A DNA stretch of 64,000 nt from the NCBI GenBank assembly GCA_949130495.1, contig OX422216.1, forward strand, positions 101,687,967 through 101,751,966, given 5' to 3'. Below are positions 22,551-35,561 of this stretch, piece after piece. The position numbers and the translations under genes were made by a program. The notes below the pieces were generated by a model, which saw nothing but the letters and a program-made list of their open reading frames with translations, ran no database searches and was not told the DNA's origin. Every line of letters begins with the position of its first letter. Position 1 is the first letter of the stretch. Source of the DNA: Sambucus nigra. Taxonomy: Eukaryota > Streptophyta > Magnoliopsida > Dipsacales > Adoxaceae.

Positions 22551-23454
22551 AAATAGAAGGAGATGGGTCAATAGGATGCAGTTGCCAGATCGTTTATGTC
22601 AATTATAACCATTACACCCCAGATTGTCACGAGGGTGGTACAGGCCCAAGCAGCGGATCTGGAGAGGATTCAACAACTTTTAGCCGGGGGAGCAGAGTCT
22701 TACTTAGTGAGTTTCGAGGGAGGCTTGCGCTTCTGCGAAAGACTGATTATTCCAGAAGGGGAGGATTTGCGACACGCTGTGATGTCAAAGTCACATGGTT
22801 CTCGATTTGTGGTACATCCCGGCGGGGATAAGATGTACCAAAACATAAGGCGGTAGTACTGGTGGAGTGGGATGAAGAGAGGCATTGTCAATTTTATCTC
22901 GAAGTGTACCACCTATCAGCTAGTAAAGGAGGACTACTAGAGACCAGCAGGGGTCCTACAGTCGTTAGAGATTCCTATATTGAGATGGAAGAGCATTTTC
23001 ATGGATTTTATTACTCAGTTTCCTACTTCTCGGAGGGGTCGCGATTCTATATGGGTGATAGCGGATCGATTGACTAAGGTAGCCCACTTTCTTCCAGTCC
23101 GAATAGATTACACCACGTCATAATATGCTCAGATTTTTATTGCTGAGATAGTAAGACTACACGGGGTGCCCCTCGATATTGTGTTCGATAGAGACAAGAT
23201 TTTTATGTTTCGCTTTTGGGAGATCTTCCAGGAGGCCATGGGCACGGAGTTGCGACTGAGTACAACCTATCACCCGCAGACGGACAGGCAGACTGAGCGG
23301 ACTAATCAGATGTTGGAAGATATGATACGGATATGTATCCTGGATTTCAGGAGAGGTTGGGAGCAGTATCTTTCACTAGTAGAGTTTGCGTACAATAACT
23401 CCTATCAGTTCACTATTGGCATGGCTCCATTTGAGGCATTGTACGATAGGCCTT
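22551..23454 (+). pseudogene. Chromovirus integrase, N-terminal and core part, cut at its 3' end by the CACTA insertion
   Basis: Fragments in several phases: a SHGSRFVVHPGGDKMYQNIRR-like zinc-finger region (22790-22856), then MPLDIVFDRDKIFMFRFWEI (second catalytic Asp within FDRD, normally SDRD), LSTTYHPQTDRQTERTNQML (catalytic Glu in QTERTNQ; D replaces the usual G) and WEQYLSLVEFAYNNSYQFTI. The frame is interrupted after EALYDR at 23450-23454, where CACTACACC begins. The missing C-terminal part continues at 55266. Confidence 0.85.
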
Positions 23455-23776
23455 CACTACACCAAATCCTGTGAATAGTCACGATATTGGGGTCACGGCC
23501 CATAGCCGTGACCATATCCAAAATGGAGGTGACGAAGCCCATGATTCAATGTGGCCATGGATCATCACCACAGTCGTGACTCGTGTGGGTCGCGAATATG
23601 AGCCATGATCCATCCGTGATCATTATGGCACCAAGTTTCCTCCAAATGTGGTCTCGGATGGGGTCACGGTCTATGGCCATGACCATAACCCAATGCCACA
23701 CTGAGATGGTCACGGCTTTGGACCGTGACCATACTGGGAATCGAGTCACGACTTTGGGCCGTGACCAGTGTACTTA
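23455..23776 (+). repeat. CACTA left end: TIR and subterminal repeat array
   Basis: After CACTACACCAAATCC, the motif GTCACGGC(C/T)...GCCGTGACC recurs in both orientations: GGTCACGGCCCATAGCCGTG near 23490, GGTCACGGTCTATGGCCATG near 23660, GGTCACGGCTTTGGACCGTG near 23707, AGTCACGACTTTGGGCCGTG near 23745. CACTA elements carry such subterminal motifs as transposase-binding sites. The last unit is found beyond the solo LTR at 26815-26838. Confidence 0.8.
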
Positions 23777-24485
23777 TGTGACACCCCGCCTAATTAAATA
23801 TCGGGCGATCACTCCTTTATTAAATTAAATCACGGTAAACAGTTGGTTCATTCTCAGCATCACTGTCGATAAAAATAAATTTTCCAATTTAACACCCTAA
23901 ATATTAAGCTAAGTGTCAAAACCATTTTTCATACATAACTTTCCAAATTTTATTTAAAGAAAAATTATTTATTTATTAACAACATTCAATAAATAAGAAT
24001 CACACCACATTAAATTCTGCAACATAATCCAATTAATTTAATACATTCGTCAATCGAATGTCAACATACGAAATCTAAGTCACACATCCAAACTGAATAA
24101 ATCCCATAGTAATAATACTGGAAATAACTGAAATACAAATGTCCAATAACAACGGAATAATGGAAAGAGCTACACATGCTCAACTAGATGAAAGTACTAA
24201 GAGTGGATCCGAATGAACGAAGTCGTCTAATCAAGAGACCTGCAACTCCCACCTAAGCTGCAGCGCGTTCCTTCCAAGAGATCCTAAGCAAGACGCCCCT
24301 GTGGCTGGGCACATGTAATACATACATATATATATACAAGAGAGAGAGAGAGAAACAAAGAAACGGGTCAGAGCGCGATAGTGTGTTTGATTTAAAATAC
24401 GTTTAGCAAGTATTTAAATTGATACAGGCCAATGCAACAACATATTATTGCGACACTCTCTTGAGAAATTCTCACCTCTCTTCTA

Positions 24486-25240
24486 ATGTGCGCACCTATC
24501 GCACTAACCTCCCCAACGGGTTGTCTTATCATTTATCGCACTAATCTTCCCAATGATTTAACTTATCTTATATTACTCGTAAGATTCCAAATTTCACGAT
24601 TCAATTGTTTGAAAAGAATATTTCAATTAGTAACCAAAGTTCTCATTTTGACTTTATTAATCAATAAAGTTTTCCAATTTCATATTATACTTTCTCAGAA
24701 CAAGTATTTACAATTTGAGTCATCAACCATGTCCTACATATCAAAACACAGTAGGCAGTTCCAGATTTCAGAATTTCATATATATATATTTACTACTCGA
24801 AAATATATATATCAAAACAGCACCCCACATAATAATTATGGTGCGGGCATACTCTACTATCCAAACCCCATATCACTCACATTAAGGGGAATACAAATTC
24901 GGAATCACTCTCGAATTATATTAACACATACACAAACTATAGGTTCCAAGTCCCTTAGGACCGTCTGAACTATCACTGCAATAGCCTGTACCAAGGATAC
25001 CTATACACAAACAAAATGAGGCGAAGCATAGATTCCAAGTCTCTAAGAGGAAAGCACATACCCGCATCTCTTAGGACCGTCTGAACTATCATTCCGATAG
25101 CCTGTACCAAGGATATCTATCTTCTAGGGTACAAGTCAATATCCCCCATAAAGGTCCCATCGAGATAAGACTGTCCCAGCGCGGAAACCTCAGGGATAGC
25201 AAGTAGCGTGGGCATGATTTTCACACATAGATAGTATATG
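24486..25240. other. Interior of solo LTR 1, non-coding
   Basis: An open plus-strand frame (24486-24968) has no domain and lies inside the LTR. GACCGTCTGAACTATCA followed by CCGATAGCCTGTACCAAGGA-like text occurs twice (about 24959 and 25075), a direct duplication of roughly 115 bp spacing. Confidence 0.5.
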
Positions 25241-25651
25241 CATACACAATCATATAACTATACTCATATTACCATATCAATAATGGGTAAATTCTCAATT
25301 CCCATAATTACGTCATTTGCATTTATTTCTCATTATATAGTTATCACGTATAACCATTCGCATCTTACTTTAATTTGAGGAACCCTTCCCACTTACTACA
25401 TAACGCTCATGGATTCTATCCTCCCAAGTATAAAATTCAGTAGGTATACACATTTATGTTCCAACGTAACCCTCTTACGTGTCTCTCCCCTTTAACATAT
25501 ACTTACATTGTCCCTCATGTAAGATATCCCAAAAATATAGATTTCGCCTTACATTAAAGGATTTTGAATTTTATTTTCAAAGATGAGAATTTTAAATGGT
25601 TTCGAAATCGGAATTAAAATGGAGTTTTAATTGAATTTTTTTATTATTTAG

Positions 25652-25759
25652 AAGAGTCCTCAAAATATAAAACTCTTTAAGAGTCCTCAAAATATAAAAC
25701 TATCTAAGAGTCCTCAAAATATAAAACTCTCTAAGAGTCCTCAAAACATAAAACTCTCA
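25652..25759. repeat. 27-bp tandem repeat, four copies, in solo LTR 1
   Basis: AAGAGTCCTCAAAATATAAA + ACTCTTT and close variants start at 25652, 25679, 25706 and 25733. The array lies 1.02-1.13 kb from the LTR start, the same offset where the two other family copies have palindrome clusters. Confidence 0.9.
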
Positions 25760-26788
25760 AGTAAAAATAATATTTTTAGAAATCCGACCGTTCGATCAAG
25801 CTGAATTTTTGTCAGCAGTCCTGTCTCGCCGTTCGCTACAACATACTAAAATTTCAAGCGATTCCAATGGTCCGATCATCCGGAATAAAATTTTTAGTGT
25901 TAGTATCTAATTAGAACTCTTTTCTTAATCAAACTCTTAATCCTTTACATGACAAAGGGTTTCCAGAATATCATTTAAGTCATCACTACATGCAATTTCC
26001 TATCTCAAATTGGGTTTTTCTTCCATACAATTCATCCTAATCATTCCTAAACTAATATGAAAGATGCATCAACGAAATAAGCAAGATAAACACTTGCCTG
26101 GAATTTTCAGAAATCTGGTTTGGTGTCGAAATTGGTGTGGTTGCGTTCCCCATCTCGCGATCTACGCGTTGGTGGTGACGGCGGTGCAATCCGAGGTGTT
26201 CTTGGCCTAGAACTCCTTGGAGAGCTTCTCCTCTTCCTCTCCAATGGCCGTCATTTGTCTTTGGTTGTTCTAACCCTAGAAGACAACCTAGATATCTTAT
26301 ATAACCCTTTTAATTTTCGTAGGTTTAATTACCCAAAAATGTAAAATGACCAAAAATGCCCTCACGAGTTACTAATTAGGCCTAAAAACACCCCGAGATC
26401 CAAACTAAACTCTCGGGTACACTTTTCTGACTATCTCGACCCTTCCGGACGCGTTGGCGCACTCAAAACGACCATCCGAACAACTTATAAAATATTCACT
26501 TTTATTAATTCACATTTAGTCCCGACACGACACAGGCGCGTCCCGACTTAAATTTCCAAAATTGCCATTTTATTCACACGTGACAATATTATAAAAATAA
26601 ATCTCATATATTACTATACTCATCCAGTAATATGCAACAAATAACAAATTTCCAATAATTACTAACTCTCGTCACGCTAGTAAATATTTAAAGCAACATT
26701 CCGGATTAAAATTTAAATAATTTATCTCAATTAAATTTAATAAATCCCATAATTTAAAAGCTATAAAAATACGGGGTATTACAATTTA

Positions 26789-26981
26789 CACACTGACGTG
26801 TTAAAAATTAAAGGGGTCACGGCTTAGGGTCGTGACCAGTGTCTTTATACTTAATTCCCAGACGAACTTTTCATTTCCCTCAAAAATTTCTAAACCCTTT
26901 AAAATTTCCCTCTCTCCGGCGATTTCAGCTCTTATCCAGCGATTTTAGCTCTCAATCTCAATCTATCTTTCAATCTCAAAG
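26789..26981 (+). promoter_or_regulatory. CACTA promoter and untranslated first exon
   Basis: After the last subterminal unit (GGTCACGGCTTAGGGTCGTG at 26815) comes CTTTATACTTAA, a TATA-like box, and then a pyrimidine-rich leader (CCCTCTCTCCGGCGATTTC; CTCAATCTCAATCTATC) ending CTCAAAG at 26981. The next bases GTAATATTTTG form a good 5' splice site. The intron would contain the microsatellites and the MULE and end before the transposase genes at 33-34 kb. Confidence 0.5.
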
Positions 26982-27007
26982 GTAATATTTTGTGCATTTA
27001 TATTTAT

Positions 27008-27219
27008 GTGTGTGTATTTTAGTGTCTATTTTTTAGTGTGTATGTATGTGTGTATTTCTATGTGTATGTGTGTGTACGTGTGGGTATACGTGTGTGTATT
27101 GTGTATGTATGTGTGTATATTGTATATGTGTGTTTATGTATATGTGTGTATCGTGTAGATGTGTGTGTATTATGTATGTATGTATGTATGTATGTATGTA
27201 TGTATGTATGTATGTATAC

Positions 27220-27259
<40 letters not shown>

Positions 27260-27260
27260 G
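27008..27260. repeat. Compound TGTA/TATG/TATATG microsatellite left of the MULE
   Basis: TGTGTGTAT-type sequence, then (TATG)n at about 27174-27217, then (TATATG)n up to 27260. The long open frames on both strands here are repeat artefacts. The same repeat type continues immediately to the right of the MULE, so the transposon landed inside one microsatellite. Confidence 0.9.
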
Positions 27261-27509
27261 AGATTGGCTCAGGTGCGCACCATTTGGTGCGGATTTGGTA
27301 CGCACCATTAAACCAGATATAGAAACGGCAGCCCTGAATGTCGTTTGGCTTACTAGGAAAGGTAAAACCCCAAAACCCATTTCTCTCATCTGAGCCAACC
27401 AAATCCTCCATTTCTCTTCCTCACAGAAAAAACCCAACGCACCCATTAATTTCACCTGCAACAAATCCATCTCAGGTATGGGTTCAATCTCATTCTTTAA
27501 CTATTTTTT
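27261..27509 (+). repeat. MULE left TIR with promoter exon and splice donor
   Basis: Begins AGATTGGCTCAGGTGCGCAC. Two palindrome-like words, GGTGCGCACC (27272-27281) and GGTACGCACC (27297-27306), lie near the tip. The exon ends ATCTCAG at 27475, followed by GTATGGG (5' splice site). Similarity to the right TIR ends at about 27509 (TTAACTATTTTT). Confidence 0.92.
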
Positions 27510-27805
27510 GTCATTTTAGCTGTGAATGGAGACAAACTCATTACTTAAGTTGTATTTTTGAATACACATTTTAGTATTTCTGTATTTTAGGGCTGCTTAT
27601 TTTTTATAGGACTGCTTATTTTTTTAGGGCTGCTTAACGAAAATATAGTTAATTTTTTTAGGGCTGCATATTTTTTTTATTTTTATACTTAACAGTTAGC
27701 TTCTATTGCATATTTTTGTTAATTTCTTTTAAAAATCAACCTATGCTAGGGTCAATTTTTTTTTTGTTATGGTTGAGTTAATATTTTTCATTTTTTTTGC
27801 AGATA

Positions 27806-30101
27806 ATGGATAGTTCGAGCATTAATAAAGAAATGTGGATCGGAGAGAATATGGCTTTTGAGTTTGAGAATGAGCAAAATGTCAATTTAGATATTGGGGG
27901 TGATAGAGGGGAACAATGTGTTACATTAAATTCGGATAACAGTGATAAAGATTTCAACCCTCAAGTACGGGATGACCTAAAGCCAAAAATAGGTCAAGAG
28001 TTCCAAACCCTTGATGAAGTGAAGATTTTTTACAATGCATATGCAAAGGTGGTCGGGTTTAGTGTTCGTAATTGGACTGAAAAGAAGGATATTGAGAGTA
28101 ACAAAATTATAAGGAAGGAGTATGTCTGTTTCAAACAAGGAAAGGGCAAGGTTGTAGATATTCCAGGGACTTCTAGACGTCGGGGTTCAATTAGAGAGGA
28201 TTGTAAAGCAAAAATTGCAGTTGCGATGCATCCTAGTGGCGCATATGTGGTAATTTCATTTGTGGAGGGTCATACCCACCCGTTGTCGACGCCAAGGAAA
28301 ACCCATTTTTTGAGATCTCATCGGAGCATATCGAGTTCCCAAAAGTGCTTAACTCGACAACTTGGAATGATCAATATACCACGGCACCAACAATTCAACT
28401 TTCTTAGAGTGCAAGCAGGTGGATTTGAAAATATCGGGTTTACGCAAAAAGATTTATACAACCAAGAGAGGGATAGGCGCAATGAATTGAAGGGGCATGA
28501 CGGAGATATGTTACACGAGTTTCTTAAATTAAAAGAAGAAAATAATCCATCTTTCACTTACAAAATTGCAACGGATAGTGATCAACGAATTAAGCATTAT
28601 TTTTGGGCTGATGCAATTAGCAGACGAGATTACAAGTGTTTTGGTGATGTGATAATATTTGATACCACATACAATACCAATTGGTATGGTATGATTTTTG
28701 CACCACTTGTGAGAGTGAATAACCATGGGCAGACTATCTTATTCGGTTGTGCTTTTCTTAGTGATGAGACTGTAGATTCATTTGTTTGGCTTTTCAATTA
28801 TTTTTTGGAAGCCATGTCGAGCAATGCACCGAAGATGATTATTATTGATCAAGATCCGGCAATGACAAGAGCAATATCATAAGCCCTCCCACACACCTAT
28901 CATAGGTATTGCAGTTGGCACATATTAATGAAATTTCTTGAAAAAATTGATTCTTTGAAATTTAAGGCCTACTACAAAGACTTTTCTGATTGCATATGGA
29001 ATTCTAAAATGAAGGAAGAGTTTGATGCTACATGGATTGATCTTGTTGACAAGAGTGGTTTAACTGACAATAAATGGCTCCGTTCTATGTTTGAAATTCG
29101 TTCTCAATGGGATCCTGCATATGTGAATCATATATATTTTCTCCGTTGGAATGTCAAGTAGCCAACGAGCTGAAAGTGCCCATTCATTTTTTTTAAAATA
29201 TGTTTCAAAAAAGAACTCGCTTGTGGATTTTTTCATCCAATTCGGTAGGGGGCTTAAGTGTCGACGTCATGAAGAGTTGTATGCCGATCACAAAGACTTG
29301 ACCGAGAAGCCGAGACTAAAAATATTTCATGACACTTTGGTGCAGATGGTTGATATTTATACATATGAAATATTCTATAAATTCCAAGATGAGATATGGG
29401 ATATAATGAGTTACAAGTTTGAACCGGTGAAGGTGGACGGAAGTAAACATGCCTATTCTATTCGAAGGAAGACCGGTGACACGAATAAGGTACGAGAAAT
29501 TGTTTACGACACTAATTTACAATTAGCCTCCTGCCCTTGCAAGATGTTTGAAAGCGCTGGAATCCCATGCCGACATGTTTTGGCTTATTTGCAAAAGTTT
29601 CATGATATTGATGCCTTACCGAGCCAATACATTTTGAAGAGATGGATAAAATCAGCAAAGTTAGTCAATACTTGCCTCGTTGATGCTTGTGGCATCGATA
29701 TAACAGATGACAAGTCATATTTTCTTCAACGGAGTCAACTAATACAAAGGTCCTTGGATGTCGTTGATACGGACCTCACTAGTTCGGAAGGAATTCAAAT
29801 TTGCAATGAAGGTTTGGACGACATACTTGAGAAAATAAAAAAAGTTGTTTGTATTGCTTCGAATGCAAAAGTTGTTGTCAAACCAAGTGTTGGCGTTTCG
29901 GTGAACATGAATTGTAATTATGGTAATGTTTACAAGGAACCACAAAAAGTGAGAGCAAAAGGATGTGGTAAAAGGCTTAAAGGAGGGAAAGAAAAAGCAA
30001 TGGGTAGAGTGAAGAAGTCTAATGTACGCCGCTACAATGGGTGTGGCATAGTTGGACAGTCGCATGATAAAAGAAATTATCCGTTGATCAATAATAGGTA
30101 A
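27806..30101 (+). pseudogene. FAR1/FHY3-type MULE transposase, broken by one stop and one frameshift
   Basis: The start ATG (27806) comes right after a 3' splice site (TTTTTTTTGCAG, 27791-27802), matching the TIR donor; intron 327 bp. Order: FAR1 zinc-finger DNA-binding domain (about residues 75-160; C111, C136 and the HTHP histidines), MULE transposase core (FDTTYNTN with D289; IIIDQDPAM with D351), and SWIM zinc finger (SCPCKMFESAGIPCRHVLAY, near 29535-29590). In frame, CAA at 28880 has become TAA within TRAIS-ALPHTYHRYCSWH. At about 29135-29150 one extra base (or two lost) shifts the frame just before the conserved MSSSQRAES. Length otherwise normal (about 760 residues). Family role: transposase; host FAR1/FHY3 factors derive from it. 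Confidence 0.9.
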
Positions 30102-31085
30102 AGAAACATTTATTTACCATTGTATTTATTCATTTTTTGAGTTAGTAAACATAACTAATTTATCATATTTTTTTATTTTGTAGGACCGACGATGGCCAAG
30201 GAGGAAGTGAATACGAAGAGAGTAGTGATTCAACGAGTTGATGCAGTATTGTATTAAGTGGTCTTGTTTGTAATGAACTTCGGTTGTATTGAACTTCAGA
30301 TGTATTGAACTTCATTTGTATTGAACTTAAGTTGTATCAGTTGTATTGAACACTGAGTTCCTATTTTAGTTATATCAGTTGATTTCCTTCTTTTGTTGAT
30401 TTCCATCTTTTTTTCACTCATTACTTAAGTTGTATCAGTTGTATTAAATTAATTGTTATGTTAGTTATATTAGTTGTATCAGTTGTATCAGTTGTCTAAT
30501 TAACATTATGAGGTAGTAAATTTTATCTGTAATTTCCAAATGAGGGGGTTTTGGCAACCTTGAATGCAGTAAAAGTTATGAGGCAGTGGGTGCAGTTTCA
30601 AGAATGGGTAGAAGTGGTAAGTTTATCTGTAATTTGTAACTACAAAAAATTGCAACTGCAAAAAATTGGTAGAAGTTGCAACTGCAACTGCAAAAAATGG
30701 GAAGAAGTGGTAAGTTGCAACTGCAAAAAATTGTATCAGTTATAACTGGTAAGCATTTACAACTTTGGTGCCTCACACATTTGTAACAGGTATCACCATT
30801 TCAATGCTAACACTAGTTGTAAATGCTTCCACTAGTTGTTGTAAATAAATCTACCATGGAGAAGAGTTGGTATAATATCTACCAAATTTCTAACATTTTA
30901 AAATTCTAACAAATTCTCAATGTCGTTGGCGCGGACCCATAATAATAAAGGCAAATTTCATAACATAATTGAAACTCGATATTCATTACATAACCCAAGC
31001 TGGATGTGCATTACATCATATAATTTAAAATGGAACATTACATAACCCAGACTGAAGCTTCACATTACATTGAGTAGTCAATATC
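30102..31085. other. MULE spacer between the convergent genes
   Basis: About 1 kb with no domain. A stop-containing tail exon may lie near 30184 after TTTTATTTTGTAG. Simple direct repeats: GTATTGAACTTC (30270-30330), TATCAGTTG words (30340-30500) and AAAAAATTG(G/T) + GAAGTTGCAACTGCAACTG (30640-30735). Probably holds both 3' UTRs. Confidence 0.5.
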
Positions 31086-31532
31086 CTAAATTGACATCTT
31101 AAAAATAAAAATTGCTACAATTACAACCAGAATACAATTGAAACGGAAATAAAAATTGTCAAACTTCGTCTCCCATCCATCAATTTTTTTGGCAATCTTC
31201 TTCTCTAATTTGTCGAATTTCTTCTCCACATCATCAGTTTTTTTGCCCAACTTCTTCTCCATTTCATCAATTTTATTGTCCAACTCCATTATTTTCGCTA
31301 CAAGATCGCCATATTCAATTTCAACCGCACTCTTGGTGTCAATCGATTTTTGGGAATCCACTGATTTCCCGGTGTCAATCCAACGAAAAAACCCACAAGA
31401 ATTGATTTTATAATTAGGGCACGCAACAAAACGTCTCCACGGATTCCCCGACGTCTTTGATGTTCGCATTTCTGCACGATCTCCGCAGTGACATAATAAA
31501 TGGGAGTTAGATGAACTTTTAGGCGACTCCAT
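31086..31532 (-). CDS. GRF zinc-finger, coiled-coil, membrane-anchored protein of the MULE (accessory gene)
   Basis: 148 residues. The start ATG at 31530-31532 follows a 3' splice site (TTTTTCAG, ending 31536) and a GAT; the donor is in the right TIR at 31858, intron 323 bp. Order: GRF-type zinc finger (C14, C16, then WRRFVACP with C38, and SCGFFRWID with C46), a charged coiled coil of EKK(L/F)..K units (about 76-120), and a C-terminal hydrophobic segment (about 131-147, ILVVIVAIFIF) likely to anchor in a membrane. Plants have many small proteins of this build annotated as GRF-type or At4g04775-like. The location and direction resemble mudrB in MuDR, but the sequence is not mudrB-like. Function in transposition is inference. 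Confidence 0.85.
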   Translation of the reverse strand: MESPKSSSNSHLLCHCGDRAEMRTSKTSGNPWRRFVACPNYKINSCGFFRWIDTGKSVDSQKSIDTKSAVEIEYGDLVAKIMELDNKIDEMEKKLGKKTDDVEKKFDKLEKKIAKKIDGWETKFDNFYFRFNCILVVIVAIFIFKMSI

Positions 31533-31825
31533 ATCCTGAAAAATGAAGACATATTTATCAGAAAATAAATAACCCAAACATCCAAATTACCAGATTGCTA
31601 TTTATACCATTTTAAAATTCAATGACATAATATATGGGAGTTATACCATCATAGGGTTATGTATACCATTTCATACAAATTACCTGCTTGCTATTTACAT
31701 GATTTGGTATATATACCATTCTAGGGTTTAGTTCGTTAAAAATGGAGGCGTTAAAGAATGATATTGAGTTAAAGAATGAGATTAAAGAATGAGATTGAAT
31801 TCAAGAATGAGAGTAAAGAAGGATG

Positions 31826-32353
<528 letters not shown>

Positions 32354-32354
<1 letters not shown>

Positions 32355-34123
32355 TGATGCTAAATTCGAGAATAATTTTAGGGGTAATGTTTGTAAGGAA
32401 ATAATTTTATGACTCATGTTTGTAAGGGTTAATTTTACGACTAATGGTTGTAAGGGTTAATTTTAGGGTTGATGTTAGGATTAATTTTAGTGATTGTTGG
32501 ATTAAATGACAAAAGTAGGTATTCAATACCTAATAAATTAACGGTGAGATACACACACATACACGGGATTCACTCGTGGGAGACTGCGTAGCTCTGCTAG
32601 TTTCTTTTGAGTTCTGTCTGGACAGTCTTTGGACTAGTGCCCTAGCTTTTTACAACTGATTTTAGATGGTGGAGTTCGATTTTGTTGAGTGATGGGAAGT
32701 AAGGCTTGTTATGCAACTACAGTTTGATTCCACGCTCTCCTTCTCAAATGCCATATTGTTGGTGGGAATTTTCATTGTAAAGCAAAGACTTAATATGAGC
32801 GAGAAAGTAACCATTGTGTGAAGGAAATCAAAGGTCAGGTCATAAAGATTTTCACGACCGTTGTGTGAAGTAAGACCGTAACGACCGCAAAAAAGTGAGG
32901 TATATTTTGGGAGTATTCGACCCGAAGTGACTGCACAATCGCATTCATATAGCTTTACGTAATACAACAACAAAATGGCCAATGTAACCCGCAGGAACCG
33001 ATCGTGCAGTCACGGGACTCTCGATCTATGTGTGTATTTTTGTGTGCACGGGATTCACGCCCTCGTACATAATAACTAATTAATGATTCATTAGAGCCAT
33101 TATTTATAGGAATAATATTCACGCTGTCGTTCATTTTTCTTAGGGAAAATGAGTCACAATGATAATAAATGCCAACAAGAGTGTGAAAGGTTACAATTGG
33201 CCCGCACTCGTACCTCTTTCATTAATGAGCCTCATTCAGTGGGTACTTCGATTTATTGGTATGGAAATAGGAAGATAAAAAAAATTTACTACCTTGTAAA
33301 CCATTGAGTTCATCTCCAATAAGAGTACTTGTTCAATCGTATTCTATTTTCCCTACCCGAATGCTGGGATGATGTTGTACAATATATATTTCGCGTACAT
33401 AGTCCTAATACAGTATTGACCTTGCTTACGCTGTTAGAGAAGGCAGAAAAAAATTCACCCATTATGGATAAATTTATGTACAAAGAGCATTGTCGAAGAC
33501 TGTGATGTCTCGCGACACATGCACGTCAAACTCAATCTTGTCAATAGGCTGAAGAGAATGAGATTTCGAGTTCATGTCGCTGACATCCGTGCATCCATTA
33601 TAGATACACTTCCTCTTAATTGTCCACGTGCAAAAATTCGTAGCTTTTTAAAAACAAATCCCGATTGGCTGGAGATCAGTCACATTGAACTTTTATTAAA
33701 GTCTTATTATGAAAAGGTAGATTATAATATATGGTCAAAAAATTTATTTTGTTAGTTATAATATCATATTGAACTTTGAAATTAAGCATCTATTATTATA
33801 GATACACATTGAACTTTTATTATTTTTGTAGATAATGTTGGGTGGTAATGGAAATAACGCTCCAACCGAGGACGTGGCACCAGCATAAGGAGTCATCACC
33901 AATTAATGAGAAATACTCAACTCCACCAACGGTTCACTCCCCTACTTCGAGTTGCAGTAGGTAAGGTACTCCTATTAATCCAATAGCTCTCTATTGGGAA
34001 ATAACTCCACATGGGATAAGAATCACGTTCAATAATTTAAATCCCAGTGTTTGTCCTTGGCAAAAATAAATGTGGGAGTGGGAGGACCTGATAATTGAAA
34101 CCTCATAGATAAAGATATTAAAT
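32354..34123 (+). other. CACTA intron/5' coding part, poorly preserved
   Basis: The three short frames starting with MSHNDNKCQQECERL (33149; after a TTTTTCTTAG splice-acceptor-like site), MHVKLNLVNRLKRMRFRVHV (33519-33755) and a gap with stops are plausible degenerate coding exons but match no domain I know. A second acceptor-like site TATTTTTGTAG precedes an ATAATG at 33831. 32500-33100 looks like intron or an unrecognised insertion with ACACACATACACGGGATTCA. Confidence 0.35.
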
Positions 34124-35131
34124 ATGACATCTACGAGAAACTCAACAAACGGTTTGAATTTTCTGCAAACTCAAAAAATAAGGTTATTTCTCGGGTTGCT
34201 GAATAACTCCGAACATATTGGAGAAACCTTAGGCAAAAGCATTTTCCTAAGGGATCATCGAGCTCTGACATTTTGGTGCTTAAAGACAAAGTCCCTTTCA
34301 AACGTTGAGATGTCAGTCGATCAATGGAATGATTTTCTGGAAAATGAGGCGAAGGACTCAAAAATGCTGCAAAGGGAGAAAAACAAACAGAATAGGGCCA
34401 AAAAAACTAATGTCTATCGGCTTGGCTCGAAATCTTATGAAGATTTGAAGAACGAGTGGTTGAGTAAGACAAATGGCAACCCAGATGAATGAAAGACACC
34501 GAATATGGCCAACTTGTACGTGGATGCAAGACGAGACAAAAATAATAATTTCCCTCCTCACTTAGCCAAGACTCTAGAATCAATAGAGTCTTCGAGTAGT
34601 CAGTCAGATTCAAGCCCGTTCGACGACATTGACAATGATGCCCTCGTACAGACCTTGGGGAAGGACCATAGAGGGAAGACGAGAGGTTTGGGGTCGCATA
34701 TGCCAAAAATAAGATTCAAACACACTGCACCTCTCATGGATGAGATTTCTTTTGTTAATAAGCGTTTCTCGTCCAACGATGAACGTCATTATAGAACTGA
34801 AGGGGATGTAATGGGGTTTCGAAATGAATTAGGAGGCATGAATGATAAACTTTCACAAATTGTGTCCCTTTTAACGGGTCGTATGCCCCTGCAACCCCCA
34901 ATGCATCCCGTTTTCCCCTTACCTCCTCAAAAATTTTCTCCTTATCCATTCCCCTCACAGATGTTGGTTCCTCCTTCAATACTCCCCTTCTTAGCACCTC
35001 AGCATGCCACAGGTCTTGGATCATCGTCAACAACCCACGATGACTATGGTGAGAAATACTATATGAAGGACCTGAGCGGTAAAGTTATAGTTGGGGTGTG
35101 CACGCTCATCTATAGGCACTTTAGTACATAA
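34124..35131 (+). pseudogene. CACTA Transposase_24-type protein (Ptta/En/Spm family), one in-frame stop
   Basis: The frame runs 34124-34492, a TGA, then 34505-35131 in the same phase. YRLGSKSYEDLKNEWLSK, NLYVDARRDKNNNFPPHL and DALVQTLGKDHRGKTRGLGS are the marks of the plant Transposase_24/Ptta family, whose partners are TNP2 transposases in CACTA elements. A proline-rich segment (about 34880-35010) and a low-complexity end follow. In En/Spm-like elements this product binds the ends and assists the transposase; that role here is inferred. The TGA after NPDE makes it a probable pseudogene. It lies 430 bp before the TNP2 start. Confidence 0.7.
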
Positions 35132-35561
35132 GCGGCCTTTACAGGCGGGTGAGTGTCAGATCATGGTTGATAAAGTATATGTCGGTTGCGAAGATACTCC
35201 AGTGCACGTCGCCAGCGGAGAAGGGAATTTGTTGAAAAATTATATAAGATCTTTTACCACTTGGCTAGTTTATCATTTTATGAAGATGTAGTAATATTTT
35301 TCTTATGATGTAATAATATCACTAGACAAATTTATTAAATTCGAGTTTAAGTGGTTGTGTAGTATCATTGATTGGTGTGTTCTTGTAATTAAGTTATTAC
35401 ACAGTTTGATTGATTGGTGAGTTATTGATATTTATGCTTTACTATGCAAAATTATATTTATGCAACATAATATTTATGCAACATGATATTTATTTTATCA
35501 TGTTAACACGTGACTACAATTTGAATATTATTAAATGGATTTTCCACAATACAAATAGTGG

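Larger units (their letters stand above)
23777..26783 (-). mobile_element. Solo LTR 1 of the chromovirus LTR family, 3007 bp
   Basis: On the minus strand it starts TGTAATACCCCGTATTTTTA and ends GGCGGGGTGTCACA. It has no internal region, so it is a solo LTR left by recombination. Flanks are ACTTA (23772-23776) and ATTTA (26784-26788), a 5-bp duplication with one change. It shares with the other two family members the core GTCGA(A/G)ATAGTCAGAAAA at 26423-26440, at about 340 bp from the LTR start in each. It splits the CACTA subterminal repeats. Confidence 0.85.

Noticed and set aside
24486..24968. 160-codon open frame
   Set aside because: Lies inside solo LTR 1 and has no domain.
27033..27470. 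Long open frames with HTHIHIH or YVCVCVY runs
   Set aside because: They are translations of TGTA/TATATG microsatellites and of the MULE TIR.
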